In this document: positions 9,216-19,444 of the stretch, piece by piece
Numbering within the stretch: position 1 is the stretch's first letter
How the letters are laid out: each line of letters starts with the position of its first letter
Assembly (NCBI GenBank): GCA_944382965.1
Contig: CALWOA010000010.1
Coordinates: 23,425-87,424 of the forward strand
DNA: 64,000 nt
DNA from: an uncultured Oscillospiraceae bacterium
GTDB lineage: Bacteria; Bacillota; Clostridia; Oscillospirales; Oscillospiraceae
Direction of reading: 5' to 3'
Notes under the pieces: generated by a model
Told to the model about the DNA's origin: nothing
Seen by the model: the letters and a program-made list of their open reading frames with translations, nothing else
The model's database searches: none
Position numbers and translations under genes: made by a program

Positions 9216-9902
9216 ATGGCTGTCTCCGTTTTGATTGTTGAGGACGACCGTAATATTGCAGAACTGCTGCAGATGTACCTGGAAAAGGAGGGCTATGCCG
9301 TTACCGTTGCCGCCGATGGCGGTCAGGGTCTGAGCAAGTTCCGGGCCATCAAGCCCGATCTGGTACTGCTGGATGTGATGATGCCGGTGATGGACGGCTG
9401 GACGGTGTGCAAGACCATTCGTGCCGAATCCCAGACCCCGGTGATCATGCTCACCGCCAAGGGAGAAACCGACGACAAGGTGTCGGGCCTGAAATCCGGC
9501 GCAGACGATTACATCACCAAACCCTTTGAAATGAAGGAAGTCCTGGCCAGAATTGAAGCGGTTCTGCGCCGCAGCAGCGGTGTCACCGCGGAAAAGAAAG
9601 CCCGCCGTCTGGTCTTTGACAAGCTGATTATCGACATGGATGCCTTTGAGCTGACCGTGGACGGCAAGAAAATCGACACACCCCCCAAGGAGATGGAGCT
9701 GCTTTACTACCTGGCCTCCTCTCCCAACCGGGTCTACACCCGCAACCAGCTGCTGGACGAGGTTTGGGGCTTTGACTACTTCGGCGACAGCCGCACCGTA
9801 GACGTACACGTCAAGCGTCTGCGGGAGAAGCTGGAAGGGGTCAGCGAAAGCTGGAGCCTGAAAACCGTCTGGGGCGTGGGCTATAAGTTCGAGGTGCTGT
9901 AA
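9216..9902 (+). CDS. OmpR/PhoB-family response regulator
   Basis: 228 residues. Receiver domain (1-120) with the acidic pair VEDDRN, phospho-acceptor Asp in LVLLDVMMPVMDG (about residue 53), switch Thr/Lys in LTAKGETDDK and SGADDYITKPF. The C-terminal winged helix ends with NRVYTRNQLLDEVWGFDY and RTVDVHVKRLREKL. It is cotranscribed with the kinase 2 bp downstream. The target is unknown; neighbouring htrA suggests an envelope-stress role (inference). Confidence 0.94.
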   Translation: MAVSVLIVEDDRNIAELLQMYLEKEGYAVTVAADGGQGLSKFRAIKPDLVLLDVMMPVMDGWTVCKTIRAESQTPVIMLTAKGETDDKVSGLKSGADDYITKPFEMKEVLARIEAVLRRSSGVTAEKKARRLVFDKLIIDMDAFELTVDGKKIDTPPKEMELLYYLASSPNRVYTRNQLLDEVWGFDYFGDSRTVDVHVKRLREKLEGVSESWSLKTVWGVGYKFEVL

Positions 9903-9904
9903 GG

Positions 9905-11329
9905 ATGAAATCCTCCTTCAGCCGCAGCTTCACCACCGCTGCCACCATTTTGCTTCTGGCACTGACCATTCTGGGCGCCTCTTTTCAATATCAGGTGAAA
10001 GAATACCTGGTAGATGCCACAGTGTCGGGTCTGGAGCAGGATGCTCAGGTCTTGGCCAATCTGGCTGCGGCTTATAACGTAGGCGGAACCCTTTCCAACC
10101 GGGAATTGCTCCTGAATCTGAATGTGGTATCCCAGGTTACCAATGCCGATGTGGTTATCTGCGACAGTGACGGCTACATTATCCTGTGCTCCGATGCCCT
10201 GTCCGGCTGTCAGCATCAGGGTTTGCAGCTGAACCAGGAGTATTTGCAGAAGGTTTTTGAAAATGGTTCCGACTCGGCCACCGGTCACATTGACGGGCTG
10301 TACGAGGAAGAGCGCTACGTAGTCTCCGCCCCCATTGTCAGCAACGACGCGGCCACCGGACTGGTCATCGTCTCCGTGCCCACCCTGACCACAGGAAAGA
10401 CCCTGAACCGAATTTCCAACATTTTCCTCACCGCCGCCGTGTTTGTGGTGCTGATCTCCGTTCTGGCGGTGACGGCCTTTGCCCGGCGGGAAAGCAAACC
10501 CCTTCGGGACATGGCAAAAGCCGCCAATGACTTCGCCCATGGCAACCTGGAAGCCCGGGTTCGGGTGGAGGAAGATTACTCCGAGGAAGTGGAGGAACTG
10601 GCTCTGGCGTTCAACAACATGGCCTCTTCCCTGCAAAAGAGTGAATACCGCCGGCAGGAATTTGTAGCCAATGTCTCCCACGAGCTGAAAACCCCCATGA
10701 CTACCATTTCCGGCTACATCGACGGCATTCTCGATGGAACCATCCCCCCGGATCGCCGGGCTCATTATCTGCAGATTGTCTCCGATGAAACCAAACGACT
10801 GAGCCGACTGGTGCGCAGTATGCTGGACATCAGCCAGCTGCAGCAGGAGCAGGGCATTCCTGAAGAGCAGAAGATCCACTTTGATCTGGAAGAATGCGCC
10901 GGACAGGTGCTGATTACCTTTGAAAAGAAAATTAACGACAAGGGGATCAATGTGGACGTGGACTTCCCGCCCCACCCGGTATTTACCGTGGCCAATCAGG
11001 ACTCCATCACCCAGGTGATCTACAACCTGATTGACAACGCCGTGAAATTCTGTCCCCGGGGCGGTACCCTGGGCCTGAAAATCCGGGAGGGAAACAGCAA
11101 AGCCTATGTTTCCGTCTCCAACGACGGCGATACCATCCCGCCGGAGGAGCTGCCCCTGGTATTTGACCGGTTCCACAAGCTGGACAAATCCCGTTCCCGA
11201 AACCGGGACGGCTGGGGTCTGGGACTTTACATCGTCAAAACCATCGTGTGCAGCCACGGAGAGAATATCTCCGTCAGCTCCAAGGATGGCAAAACCGAAT
11301 TTACTTTTACCATGCCTTTGGTTACCTGA
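9905..11329 (+). CDS. Sensor histidine kinase
   Basis: 474 residues. Membrane helix at about 8-28, an extracellular sensor domain of about 135 residues, a second helix near 175-195, a HAMP linker (ARRESKPLRDMAKAANDFAHG), HisKA with FVANVSHELKTPMTTISGY (phosphoryl His near 255-260), then the HATPase domain with NLIDNAVKFCPRGG and GWGLGLYIVKTIV. The layout resembles PhoR/WalK-type kinases without a PAS domain. Forms a pair with the preceding regulator. Confidence 0.93.
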   Translation: MKSSFSRSFTTAATILLLALTILGASFQYQVKEYLVDATVSGLEQDAQVLANLAAAYNVGGTLSNRELLLNLNVVSQVTNADVVICDSDGYIILCSDALSGCQHQGLQLNQEYLQKVFENGSDSATGHIDGLYEEERYVVSAPIVSNDAATGLVIVSVPTLTTGKTLNRISNIFLTAAVFVVLISVLAVTAFARRESKPLRDMAKAANDFAHGNLEARVRVEEDYSEEVEELALAFNNMASSLQKSEYRRQEFVANVSHELKTPMTTISGYIDGILDGTIPPDRRAHYLQIVSDETKRLSRLVRSMLDISQLQQEQGIPEEQKIHFDLEECAGQVLITFEKKINDKGINVDVDFPPHPVFTVANQDSITQVIYNLIDNAVKFCPRGGTLGLKIREGNSKAYVSVSNDGDTIPPEELPLVFDRFHKLDKSRSRNRDGWGLGLYIVKTIVCSHGENISVSSKDGKTEFTFTMPLVT

Positions 11330-11362
11330 GCATTTTTTATCCCCGGATTGGGAGGTATCTCT

Positions 11363-12613
11363 ATGGAACAACGCCACAATTACACAGATTGGGATGACAG
11401 CGTCTACGGCACCGGCCGCACGGAGCCGCCCAAGCACCGCAGCGGGCTGCTTGCCATGATGCTGATTCTGATTATTTTTCTGTGCGGTATTATCACCGTA
11501 CTGGGTGTTCTGAATGTCAAGCTGTTTCAGCAGCTGCAAAATCGGGACCCAGCTGAACTGTCCATTTCCTTCCGGGATGTGGAAACCCAGCCTCAGGAAA
11601 CGGAAGCTGCGGAAACCAAACCCAAAGTTTCCCCTTCCCGCCAGGCTGCCACCATCAATCTGCAAAGCTCCCCTGCCAGTGTGGAAAATGTTCCCACAGA
11701 GGGCGGACTTTCTCTGCAGGAAATCTATGAGCGCAATATTGACAGCGTGGTATCCATCAGCGCCATTCTCACCGGCGGCAGCTCCACCGGCACCGGCGTG
11801 ATTCTGACAGAGGACGGTTACATTGTCACCAATGCCCATGTGGTGGAAAATGCCGCCGCCATTTCCGTACAGCTGACGGATCAGGATATCTTCCAGGCCC
11901 AGGTCATCGGCACCGATGAGCTTTCCGACCTGGCGGTGCTGAAAATTTCCGCCTCCGGTCTGACCCCCGCCCAGTTTGGAGATTCCTCCAGCCTGCGGGT
12001 AGGCGATACGGTAGTTGCCATCGGCGATCCTCTGGGCGTGGAATTCCGGGGCACCTATACTGACGGCATTATTTCCGGCATTGACCGGGATGTGGATATG
12101 GATGGACGAACCATGACATTGCTGCAGACCAACGCCGCCCTGAACTCCGGCAACTCCGGCGGCCCCCTGATTAACTGCTACGGTCAGGTCATCGGCATCA
12201 ACACCATGAAAATCGGTGCCTTTACCGACAAGGCCGGCGTGGAGGGTCTGGGCTTTGCCATTCCCAGCACCACGGTAAAAACCATTGTCGATCAGCTGAT
12301 TTCTCAGGGTTATGTCTCCGGACGGCCTACTCTCGGCATCAGCGGTGAAGGACTTTCCAGTTTTTACCAGCACTATTACCGGATGCCCGCCGGTCTGTAT
12401 ATCACCCAGGTTTCCCAGTCCAGCGAAGCCTACGAAAAAGGCGTGGAGGAAGGAGACCTGCTTCTGAGCATCAACGACACCCCTGTTACCAGCATGGACG
12501 ATCTGAAATCCACAATATTCAGCTGCGAAGTTGGCCAGACGGTACAGGTTACCATCTACCGGGGCGGCCAGCAGTATCTGCTGGAACTGACCCTGGAAGA
12601 GGACAGAGGATAG
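11363..12613 (+). CDS. HtrA/DegP-like serine protease, membrane anchored
   Basis: 416 residues. The ATG at 11363 has GGAGG 7 bp upstream; a TTG five codons earlier overlaps that site and is rejected. Order: cytoplasmic tail of about 30 residues, one membrane helix (LLAMMLILIIFLCGIITVLGV), a Ser/Pro/Glu linker, a trypsin-like domain with the triad His159 (TNAHVV), Asp189 (SDLAVL), Ser265 (GNSGGPL), and one C-terminal PDZ domain. It acts outside the membrane on misfolded or signal proteins. Likely part of the stress circuit controlled by the upstream two-component genes. It ends with TAG. Confidence 0.93.
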   Translation: MEQRHNYTDWDDSVYGTGRTEPPKHRSGLLAMMLILIIFLCGIITVLGVLNVKLFQQLQNRDPAELSISFRDVETQPQETEAAETKPKVSPSRQAATINLQSSPASVENVPTEGGLSLQEIYERNIDSVVSISAILTGGSSTGTGVILTEDGYIVTNAHVVENAAAISVQLTDQDIFQAQVIGTDELSDLAVLKISASGLTPAQFGDSSSLRVGDTVVAIGDPLGVEFRGTYTDGIISGIDRDVDMDGRTMTLLQTNAALNSGNSGGPLINCYGQVIGINTMKIGAFTDKAGVEGLGFAIPSTTVKTIVDQLISQGYVSGRPTLGISGEGLSSFYQHYYRMPAGLYITQVSQSSEAYEKGVEEGDLLLSINDTPVTSMDDLKSTIFSCEVGQTVQVTIYRGGQQYLLELTLEEDRG

Positions 12614-12648
12614 AAACGCAATTTTTGCAAAACAATCGAGGTCATACT

Positions 12649-13386
12649 ATGGAACCAATTTATCAACAGGATTTTGAAATCACCGACGCTTATGTTGACC
12701 GCTACGGCCGGCTGAAGCCCTCCACCATTTTGTACTTTGCCCAGGAGGTAGCCGGACAGCACTGTATGGAGCTGGCCCTGGACTATGAAACTCTGGCCCG
12801 GCAGCGGCTGTTCTGGGCTGTAACCCGGCACCGGGTACAGGTCAGCCGGATGCCCATGGTGGGCGAAACGCTGCACATTGAAACCTGGCCCATGCCCACC
12901 ACCCGGGTTGCTTACCCCCGGAGCATGGTGGCCTACGACAGCCAGGGCCGGGAGTGCTTCCGCTCCATCAGCCTCTGGGTTCTGATGAACCTGGACACCC
13001 GGAACATGATTCTGCCGGGCAAGAGCGGCATCAGCGTGGTAGGCACCCTCCGGGGCAACGAACTGGCCAGCCCCACGGGACTGATGGCAAAGCCTCTGGG
13101 CAGTCATCGTCAGCGGCCGGTATGCTTCACTGACTTGGACCGCAACGGCCACATGAACAACACCCGCTACTTAGACTGGATTGACGATCTGCTGCCCAGT
13201 CCCTTCCACGCAGAGCACACCATGAAAGAATGCACCGTCTGCTATTTAAGCGAAGCCCGGGAGGGCCAGAACCTGAATCTGCAATGGGGTTTTGTAGACG
13301 GCGGCGCTCTCCAGGTGGACGCTCACCGGAAAAATACCGAGGACAAGGACGAGCGTATCTTCTCCGCCCGGGTTTTGTTTGACTGA
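12649..13386 (+). CDS. Acyl-ACP thioesterase
   Basis: 245 residues. Double hot-dog fold of the FatA/FatB bacterial type: N-terminal YQQDFEITDAYVDRYGRLKPSTI, then FWAVTRHRVQVSRMP, and in the second half FTDLDRNGHMNNTRYLDWIDD with the Asp/Asn/His catalytic positions. It releases free fatty acids from acyl-ACP. ATG at 12649 follows an ATCGAGG site; an in-frame TTG 24 bp earlier is less likely. It lies 35 bp after htrA and probably shares its transcript. Confidence 0.9.
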   Translation: MEPIYQQDFEITDAYVDRYGRLKPSTILYFAQEVAGQHCMELALDYETLARQRLFWAVTRHRVQVSRMPMVGETLHIETWPMPTTRVAYPRSMVAYDSQGRECFRSISLWVLMNLDTRNMILPGKSGISVVGTLRGNELASPTGLMAKPLGSHRQRPVCFTDLDRNGHMNNTRYLDWIDDLLPSPFHAEHTMKECTVCYLSEAREGQNLNLQWGFVDGGALQVDAHRKNTEDKDERIFSARVLFD

Positions 13387-13414
13387 TGTTTTCCGTTGTT
13401 ATGTAAATCCTGCG

Positions 13415-13451
13415 AAACTCCACAGCTTTTGTCGAAGCTGTGGAGTTTTTT
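13415..13451 (+). terminator. Terminator after thioesterase
   Basis: Stem AAACTCCACAGCTT / AAGCTGTGGAGTTT with loop TTGTCG and a seven-T tail. Closes the 9.2-13.4 kb operon. Confidence 0.92.
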
Positions 13452-13502
13452 TGACAGGCTGGTCAGAACCCAGGATTTTCCAAGGGTTTTTCTGTCGACA
13501 GC

Positions 13503-13545
13503 TGTGGAAAAACCTGTGGAGATTGTGGAAAACTCCTGTGAATAA
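13503..13545 (+). other. Cluster of four DnaA-box-like repeats
   Basis: Four same-orientation copies in 43 bp: TGTGGAAAA (13503), TGTGGAGAT (13515), TGTGGAAAA (13524), TGTGAATAA (13537). The sequence TGTGGAAAA is also the main repeat in the dnaA-dnaN gap. The rest of the 13452-13818 gap holds no gene I can support; the sigma-factor promoter must lie in it. Confidence 0.55.
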
Positions 13546-13818
13546 CCGAAATGCCCCTTTTTACACGATTGCGTTATGTTAACTTATAGTGCCCGGAAAT
13601 GGCGGTCATTTGTACATTTCGCACATACATTTTCCAGTAACTTCCAGTCTTTTTCCAGCCAAATCTGGTAAAAACTGCTAACTCTCCGTTTTTCCACAGC
13701 CTGCCCGGATTTATCCGGGTATTTTCTTTTTTCGCAAAAAATGTTAGGATGGGTGTAACCTTTCTCCTTCCCAAACTTACTTTCAGGGTGAGCAACAAAA
13801 AGAAAGGACGTGACAACT

Positions 13819-14373
13819 GTGGACGATGCGAATATTCTTCGATTGTATTTTGCCCGGGACGAGCAGGCCATCCGGGAAACCGACCAAGCCTACGGCCGCA
13901 AGCTCTATGCCCTGTCCCAGCGGATTCTGGGCAGCCGGGAGGACGCCCAGGAAAGCGTGAACGATACCTACCTGCAGACCTGGCGCAGCATTCCGCCCCA
14001 GAAGCCCCGGTATTTTTATGCGTTTCTGGCAGCCATCTGCCGCAACCTCTCCCTGAACCGCCTGGACTGGAATCTGGCCGCCAAGCGAAAGGCAGAGGTG
14101 GTATCCTTAAGCCAGGAAATGGAGCTGTGCATTCCAGACAAACGGCAATCAGATCAAATGGAATCCCGGCAGCTGCGGCAGATTCTGGAAAGTTTTCTGG
14201 ACGCGCTTCCCAAGGAACACCGGCTGATTTTCCTGCGGCGGTATCTGTACATGGACACCATTGCCGAAATTGCCGCCCGGTACGGTCTCAGTGAAAACAA
14301 TGTCAAAACCCGGCTGCACCGCACCCGAGAAAAGCTGCGCAGTTTCTTGCAGCAGGAAGGAGTCTATTTATGA
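13819..14373 (+). CDS. ECF-type RNA polymerase sigma factor
   Basis: 184 residues from a GTG at 13819 (VDDANILRLYFARDEQAI). A GTG three codons earlier almost abuts the AAAGGA site, whereas 13819 gives a normal spacing. Region sigma2 covers residues about 10-80 (SQRILGSREDAQESVNDTYLQTW) and sigma4 about 115-175, with the helix-turn-helix IAEIAARYGLSENNVKTRLHRTREKL. It directs RNA polymerase to a stress regulon of unknown content. The stop overlaps the next gene as ATGA, the usual sign of a sigma and anti-sigma pair. Confidence 0.9.
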   Translation: MDDANILRLYFARDEQAIRETDQAYGRKLYALSQRILGSREDAQESVNDTYLQTWRSIPPQKPRYFYAFLAAICRNLSLNRLDWNLAAKRKAEVVSLSQEMELCIPDKRQSDQMESRQLRQILESFLDALPKEHRLIFLRRYLYMDTIAEIAARYGLSENNVKTRLHRTREKLRSFLQQEGVYL

Positions 14374-16157
14374 ACGGAAAAGGTTTGCTCACAGAGCTGG
14401 GAAATATCCATGAAAAATACTACATGGAAGCAGAAACCGGCAGTCTTTCTACCACCTCAAAAATCCGCCGCCCCCTGCTCCTAGCCGCCCTCATTGCCCT
14501 GATGCTGCTGTTGGTGGGATGCGGTGTTGTGTACATGCTGAAAATGCAGAATCTGAAACTTGGTCAGTCCCAAGTCACCGAGCAGCGTTGGGATCAGGAG
14601 CAGCACACCATGGTGGAGCAGACGCTTTCCCAGCAGACCCTGACCCTCAGCGGCCTGAAAGGCACCCCCAGCTATCAGGCTGCCCAGGAATGGTACGAAT
14701 TTGAACAGACTTATGATCCCGACCACCAGATCTTTTTTTCAATAAAAGACAATCCCACCGAGTTCCCAGAAAAATATGATTTCTACAATCCCTATTCCCA
14801 GGAAATGGTGGACAAGATTGATGAAATCTGCAATAAATACGATTTGCAGCTGATTGGTGCTCCCGTAAAGGCGCAGAGTGCGAACACCATGCTGGACTAT
14901 CTGGGCATTGACAGCATTTTTCTGCCCGGTGCGCCTGCAGAAGCATCTGCCGATTGGGCATCGTACTACGAAGGCGGTTACTTCCAAACAGATGTGACCT
15001 TCCGGATCACGGAAGGCGAGGACGCTTGGCCTTTTCACAGTATGCTGCGTTTTTGCTACAGCCCGAAAAATTGCTTTAACAATGATTTGTTTGCACTGAC
15101 AGGGGAGGATTGGCAGGAGCGAAACTACACCACCAGTTCCGGACAGGATGTATTGATCCTCCGCTCTCCCACAGTGTGGGAAAGCTGGGTGTTCTGCGAT
15201 TTGGGGGATGCCACCGTTAACTTGCGGGTGGAAACCATCGACCAAGTTTATACGGATGAAAACGGATATCCGGAAGTGATTGAAACGCCTATGACCGACG
15301 AACAGCTCAATCAGATTCTGGATACCATCAACTTCCACCTGGAAATCCATCCCGGCGACCCTTCCATTCTGGAAGGCCAGCAATCCAGCACCAATCTGTC
15401 CCAGACGCAAAACGGATATACCATAGAGGTAAAGCAGGTTTTCACGGACGGTCACAGAACCGCCATTACCCTGGGACTGACTGCTCCGGAAGATGTGGAT
15501 CTGGAACAATATCTGGATGAACCGGGAATTCATTTCGACCATTGGCGGTATAATCTGAATGCAGGAGATACTGGCAGCGGCAGTGACACCTTAAGCTTCA
15601 GAGTGGATAACGACGGGAAAGCCAACACCATTGAAATCTTTGGCCAGATGGAAAGAAATGTCAAAGAAGGTTTGGCCTTTCCCCAGGGTATCAGCTGCAG
15701 CCTGTTTCTGGAAAATCTTTATGTGGGCACATGGGGCGACCCGTTCAACGCACTTTTGTCCGTGGAAGGCGTCTGGAATTTTGACATTACCCTGGACGAA
15801 GGAGACTGGCAGGCACTGGAATTTGTCAGCGACCCCATCACCGTTAAAGTCAGCACTGGCTGGGATGTGAACGGCAACGATGTATTTGAGGATGTCACCA
15901 TTACCTCTTTAACCCTCAGAAGGTTCGGCGGAATGTTCACCAGCACCTGGGACCAAGGTGCTTTGGATATGGCGGATTACGGTGCCGGGAAATTCCCAAC
16001 AGTAGTGCTGAAAGATGGGACGCAAATCAGGCTGCGGGGTGATTTGGAGCCTCTTGATTCGGAGAAAGAGGGATCCATGATCCCCCTGGAGGAAGTAGAC
16101 CATCTGGTTCTCATGGATGGTACAGTGCTATACCCGGTAAATACGGTATCAGAATAA
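14370..16157 (+). CDS. Membrane-anchored putative anti-sigma factor with large ectodomain
   Basis: 595 residues. A cytoplasmic segment of about 33 residues, one membrane helix (LLLAALIALMLLLVGCGVVYML, about 34-55), then an extracytoplasmic part of about 540 residues rich in Asp, Glu, Thr and Tyr, with the look of beta-sandwich repeats. No enzyme motif is seen. Translational coupling to the sigma gene and the cytosol-helix-ectodomain layout point to a regulator of that sigma factor (inference). There is no recognisable zinc anti-sigma HxxxCxxC motif. Confidence 0.7.
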   Translation: MNGKGLLTELGNIHEKYYMEAETGSLSTTSKIRRPLLLAALIALMLLLVGCGVVYMLKMQNLKLGQSQVTEQRWDQEQHTMVEQTLSQQTLTLSGLKGTPSYQAAQEWYEFEQTYDPDHQIFFSIKDNPTEFPEKYDFYNPYSQEMVDKIDEICNKYDLQLIGAPVKAQSANTMLDYLGIDSIFLPGAPAEASADWASYYEGGYFQTDVTFRITEGEDAWPFHSMLRFCYSPKNCFNNDLFALTGEDWQERNYTTSSGQDVLILRSPTVWESWVFCDLGDATVNLRVETIDQVYTDENGYPEVIETPMTDEQLNQILDTINFHLEIHPGDPSILEGQQSSTNLSQTQNGYTIEVKQVFTDGHRTAITLGLTAPEDVDLEQYLDEPGIHFDHWRYNLNAGDTGSGSDTLSFRVDNDGKANTIEIFGQMERNVKEGLAFPQGISCSLFLENLYVGTWGDPFNALLSVEGVWNFDITLDEGDWQALEFVSDPITVKVSTGWDVNGNDVFEDVTITSLTLRRFGGMFTSTWDQGALDMADYGAGKFPTVVLKDGTQIRLRGDLEPLDSEKEGSMIPLEEVDHLVLMDGTVLYPVNTVSE

Positions 16158-16171
16158 TACCAAACAGAAAG

Positions 16172-16192
16172 CCCCAGGCAAATTGCCTGGGG
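16172..16192 (-). terminator. Hairpin between convergent genes
   Basis: Perfect stem CCCCAGGCAA / TTGCCTGGGG around a one-base centre. The T-rich tail (CTTTCTGTTT) is on the minus strand, so it best serves the remB end, but it can also block transcription from the left. Confidence 0.75.
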
Positions 16193-16199
16193 TTACCGC

Positions 16200-16442
16200 T
16201 TATTTCAGTCGTTTTTCCAAGGTTGCGGCGTTGAGGGCCGTCAGGTAAACCCGGTCAAAGCCGTATTCGGAAGTCACCACAAAGGACTTGGGCAAATCGT
16301 CACAGGGAACCACTTCTCCTGCTTCCTCGCTTTTGCTCAGAAACTCCCGGGTGCGCTTGGAGGTGGAGGTGTTGTCCAGGTCAAAAATGCCCACGATGCA
16401 CTTTTCCCGCACCGCCATGTCGTTGCCGATGGATAGATACAT
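16200..16442 (-). CDS. remB: RemB/YaaB-like DUF370 protein
   Basis: 80 residues. It starts MYLSIGNDMAVREKCIVGIFDLDN, contains LPKSFVVTSE and ends in LNAATLEKRLK, closely following Bacillus YaaB (RemB), which lies between recF and gyrB there. RemA/RemB proteins are small DNA-binding regulators of biofilm matrix and osmoprotection genes in Bacillus; the role here is unproven. It lies 4 bp after rnhA, at the far end of the origin gene block rather than its Bacillus position. Confidence 0.85.
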   Translation of the reverse strand: MYLSIGNDMAVREKCIVGIFDLDNTSTSKRTREFLSKSEEAGEVVPCDDLPKSFVVTSEYGFDRVYLTALNAATLEKRLK

Positions 16443-16446
16443 GGTT

Positions 16447-16887
16447 TCACCTCTTCCGCAGTTTCCACTGCTGCACCGCCAGCTCGTCGCAGCGGTTGTT
16501 CTTGGGGTTGTCAGCGTGGCCCTTGACCCAGTGATAGTGCAGCGTATGCACCTGGGTCAGTTCCAGCAGCCGCTGCCACAGGTCCGGGTTCAGGGCGGGT
16601 TTTTTGTCGGACTTGACCCAGCCCCGCTTTTTCCAGCCCCAGGCCCAGCCCTTTTCCAAAGCGTCGATGACATACTTGCTGTCGGAGTACAATTCCACGA
16701 TACAAGGCTCTTTCAGGGCTTCCAGCCCCCGGATCACCGCGGTCAGCTCCATCCGGTTGTTGGTGGTGCTGTCCTCGCCGCCGGAAAGCTCCTTTTCATG
16801 GCCTTCCCACTCCAGGATGGCCCCCCAGCCTCCCGGGCCGGGGTTGCCGGAGCAGGCGCCGTCGGTGTACAGGGTGATGGTTTTCAC
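16447..16887 (-). CDS. rnhA: Ribonuclease HI
   Basis: 146 residues. It degrades the RNA strand of RNA-DNA hybrids. Acidic catalytic residues are in place: Asp9 ([16 protein letters not shown]), Glu47 (NNRMELTAV), Asp69 (YSDSKYV), plus the final Asp in the [14 protein letters not shown] region with its His. The start is a GTG that overlaps the gyrA stop as GTGA, so it is coupled to gyrA, an arrangement that could help balance R-loop removal with supercoiling. Confidence 0.95.
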   Translation of the reverse strand: MKTITLYTDGACSGNPGPGGWGAILEWEGHEKELSGGEDSTTNNRMELTAVIRGLEALKEPCIVELYSDSKYVIDALEKGWAWGWKKRGWVKSDKKPALNPDLWQRLLELTQVHTLHYHWVKGHADNPKNNRCDELAVQQWKLRKR

Positions 16888-19394
16888 TGCTGGGCTTCCT
16901 CTTCCATGTTCTCCACCCGCTCCAGGGATACCACCTGATTGCCTTCTTCAATCCGCATGACAATCACGCCCTGAACGTCCCGCTTGTAGACGTTGATGGA
17001 GGAGGCAGGAATCCGGATGATGACGCCGCCGTTTTCAATCAGCATCACGTCGTCATTTTCACCCACTACCCGGCAGCCGGCCACGTTGCCGGTTTTGGCA
17101 GTGATGTTGTAGTTCTTCAGGCCCTTGCCGCCCCGGCTCTGGGCGCACTTCTCCCCGTTGGGGCCGGTGCGCAGATATTCCGACAGCTCCGTACGCTTGC
17201 CGTAGCCCTTTTCCGTTACGGTGAGCAGGGTCTTGCCCTCTTCCGCCTTTTCCGCGCCAACGACGAAGTCTCCGGGGCTGAGGGTGATGCCCTTGACACC
17301 GGCGGCGTCCCGTCCCATGGGACGGACGTCGGTTTCGCTGAAGCAGATGGCGTAGCCCTGGGCGGTGGCCAGCAGGATATTGTCGCTGCCGCTGGTGTGG
17401 ATGACGTTGATCAGATGATCGTCCTCGTCCAGGGTAATGGCCCGAATGCCGCCCTTACGGTTGGTTTTCAGAGACAGGAAAGGCACCCGCTTGACGGTAC
17501 CCTTCCGGGTGACCATCATCAGGTAGTCGTCCTCGCTGAACTCCCGGGTAATGACCATGGCGGTGACGGACTCACCCTGCTCCAGAGGCAGCACGTTGAC
17601 AATGGCGGTACCCCGGGCGGTGCGGCCTGCCTCGGGAATCTGGTAGCCCTTGCGGTGATGCACCCGGCCCAAATCCGTAAAGAACAGCATATGGTCATGG
17701 GTGGAGGCAATGGTCAAAGACTTGACGTAGTCCTCCTCCTTCAGGTTCTGGGCGTTGACGCCCCGGCCGCCCCGGCTCTGGGTCCGGTAGGTATCCACGG
17801 GCATCCGCTTGATGTAGCCTTCGTTGGACAGGGTAAAGGCGCAGGTTTCCTCTTCGATGAGATCTTCGATGTCGATCTCGTCCTCCACGTCCTGAATCAG
17901 AGTCTTACGCTCGTCGCCGAACTTGTCCCGGATCTCGATCAGCTCTTCCCGGAGGACACCCTTGAGCTTGTTCTCATCGGACAGCAGCTCCAGATAGTAG
18001 TTGATTTTTTCCAGAAGTTCGTCGTACTCGTTTTGCAGCTTCTCCCGGTCCAGGCCCTGGAGGGCTTTCAGGCGCATATCCAGGATGGCCTGGGCCTGGA
18101 CATCATCCAGGTTGAACCGATCCATCAGACGCTGCTTGGCGTCGTCGTAGGCGGTACGGATGATGTGGATAACCTCGTCAATGTTATCCTGGGCAATGAG
18201 CAGGCCTTCCAACAGGTGGGCCCGCTCCCGGGCTTTTTTCAGTTCATACTGGGTCCGGCGGGTCAGCACCTGTTCCTGATGATTCAGGTACTCGTCGATA
18301 ATCTGCCGCAGGGACAGAATCTTCGGCTGCTTCTGATCGTCCACCAGAGCCAGCATAATGATGCCGAAGCTGCTTTGCAGCGCCGTCTGCTTGAACAGGT
18401 TATTCAGCACGACCTGAGGATTGGCGTCTTTTTTCAGTTCAATGACCATCCGCATACCGTTGCGGTCGGTTTCGTCCCGGAGGTCGGAAATACCGTCCAG
18501 GCGCTTGTCCTTGACCTGGTCGGCAATGCTCTTGATCAGCTGGCGCTTGTTGACCTGGTAAGGCAGTTCGGAAACGATAATCCGCATCCGGTCCTTGCCG
18601 AATTCTTCAAATTCGGTTTTGGCCCGAACCACCACCTTGCCCCGTCCGGTGGCATAGGCTGCCCGGATGCCGCTGCGGCCCATGATGATGCCGCCGGTGG
18701 GGAAATCCGGGCCGCTGATGTGCTCCATCAAATCGGGCAATGTGGCCTCCGGGTCATCCAGCACAGCCACACAGGCATTGATGACTTCCGTCAGATTGTG
18801 GGGCGGAATATTGGTAGCCATACCTACGGCGATACCGGAGGAGCCGTTGACCAGCAGGTTGGGGAACCGGCTGGGCAGAACCCTGGGTTCCTTCCGGCTT
18901 TCGTCAAAGTTGGGGTCCCAGTCTACCGTGTCCTTATCAATGTCGCGAAGCATTTCGTTGGACATTTTGGACAGACGGGCTTCGGTGTAACGGTAAGCTG
19001 CCGGGGGGTCGCCGTCCACGGAGCCGAAGTTGCCGTGGCCGTCCACCAGCAGATAGCGCATGGAGAAATTCTGGGCCAGACGAACCATGGCGTCGTAGAC
19101 AGAGCTGTCGCCATGGGGATGGTATTTACCCAGCACGTCACCGACACAGGTGGCAGACTTTTTGAAGGGTTTGTCCGAGGTCAGGCCGCTTTCGTACATG
19201 GTGTACAGAATCCGGCGGTGTACCGGCTTCAGGCCGTCCCGCACGTCGGGCAGGGCACGGCCGACGATGACGGACATGGCATATTCGATGTAGGATTTCT
19301 CCATTTCCTCCACCAGGTTGCTCTCGGTGATCACCTGGTCGGGGAAGCGGATATCCTCGGGTTGATAGCTGCGGTTATGTGCCAAAAAGGACAC
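16884..19394 (-). CDS. gyrA: DNA gyrase subunit A
   Basis: 836 residues. DNA-cleaving subunit. The breakage-reunion domain has catalytic Tyr136 (AAYRYTEAR). The quinolone region reads [10 protein letters not shown] with Ser97 and Asp101 at the two main resistance positions, i.e. the sensitive-type residues. The C-terminal beta-pinwheel carries a gyrase-type QSRGGKG box near residue 750 and a related QSRGGRG earlier. Partner gyrB ends 50 bp upstream. Confidence 0.97.
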   Translation of the reverse strand: MSFLAHNRSYQPEDIRFPDQVITESNLVEEMEKSYIEYAMSVIVGRALPDVRDGLKPVHRRILYTMYESGLTSDKPFKKSATCVGDVLGKYHPHGDSSVYDAMVRLAQNFSMRYLLVDGHGNFGSVDGDPPAAYRYTEARLSKMSNEMLRDIDKDTVDWDPNFDESRKEPRVLPSRFPNLLVNGSSGIAVGMATNIPPHNLTEVINACVAVLDDPEATLPDLMEHISGPDFPTGGIIMGRSGIRAAYATGRGKVVVRAKTEFEEFGKDRMRIIVSELPYQVNKRQLIKSIADQVKDKRLDGISDLRDETDRNGMRMVIELKKDANPQVVLNNLFKQTALQSSFGIIMLALVDDQKQPKILSLRQIIDEYLNHQEQVLTRRTQYELKKARERAHLLEGLLIAQDNIDEVIHIIRTAYDDAKQRLMDRFNLDDVQAQAILDMRLKALQGLDREKLQNEYDELLEKINYYLELLSDENKLKGVLREELIEIRDKFGDERKTLIQDVEDEIDIEDLIEEETCAFTLSNEGYIKRMPVDTYRTQSRGGRGVNAQNLKEEDYVKSLTIASTHDHMLFFTDLGRVHHRKGYQIPEAGRTARGTAIVNVLPLEQGESVTAMVITREFSEDDYLMMVTRKGTVKRVPFLSLKTNRKGGIRAITLDEDDHLINVIHTSGSDNILLATAQGYAICFSETDVRPMGRDAAGVKGITLSPGDFVVGAEKAEEGKTLLTVTEKGYGKRTELSEYLRTGPNGEKCAQSRGGKGLKNYNITAKTGNVAGCRVVGENDDVMLIENGGVIIRIPASSINVYKRDVQGVIVMRIEEGNQVVSLERVENMEEEAQQ

Positions 19395-19444
19395 CTCCAG
19401 TGTTTGTTTTTCCCATTGGGAAGGTCAGAACATGCCCTTTCCCA

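Noticed and set aside
9881-12373. 830-codon open frame on the minus strand
   Set aside because: Fully antisense to the kinase and HtrA genes, whose motifs are complete; the antisense product is low-complexity and matches nothing.
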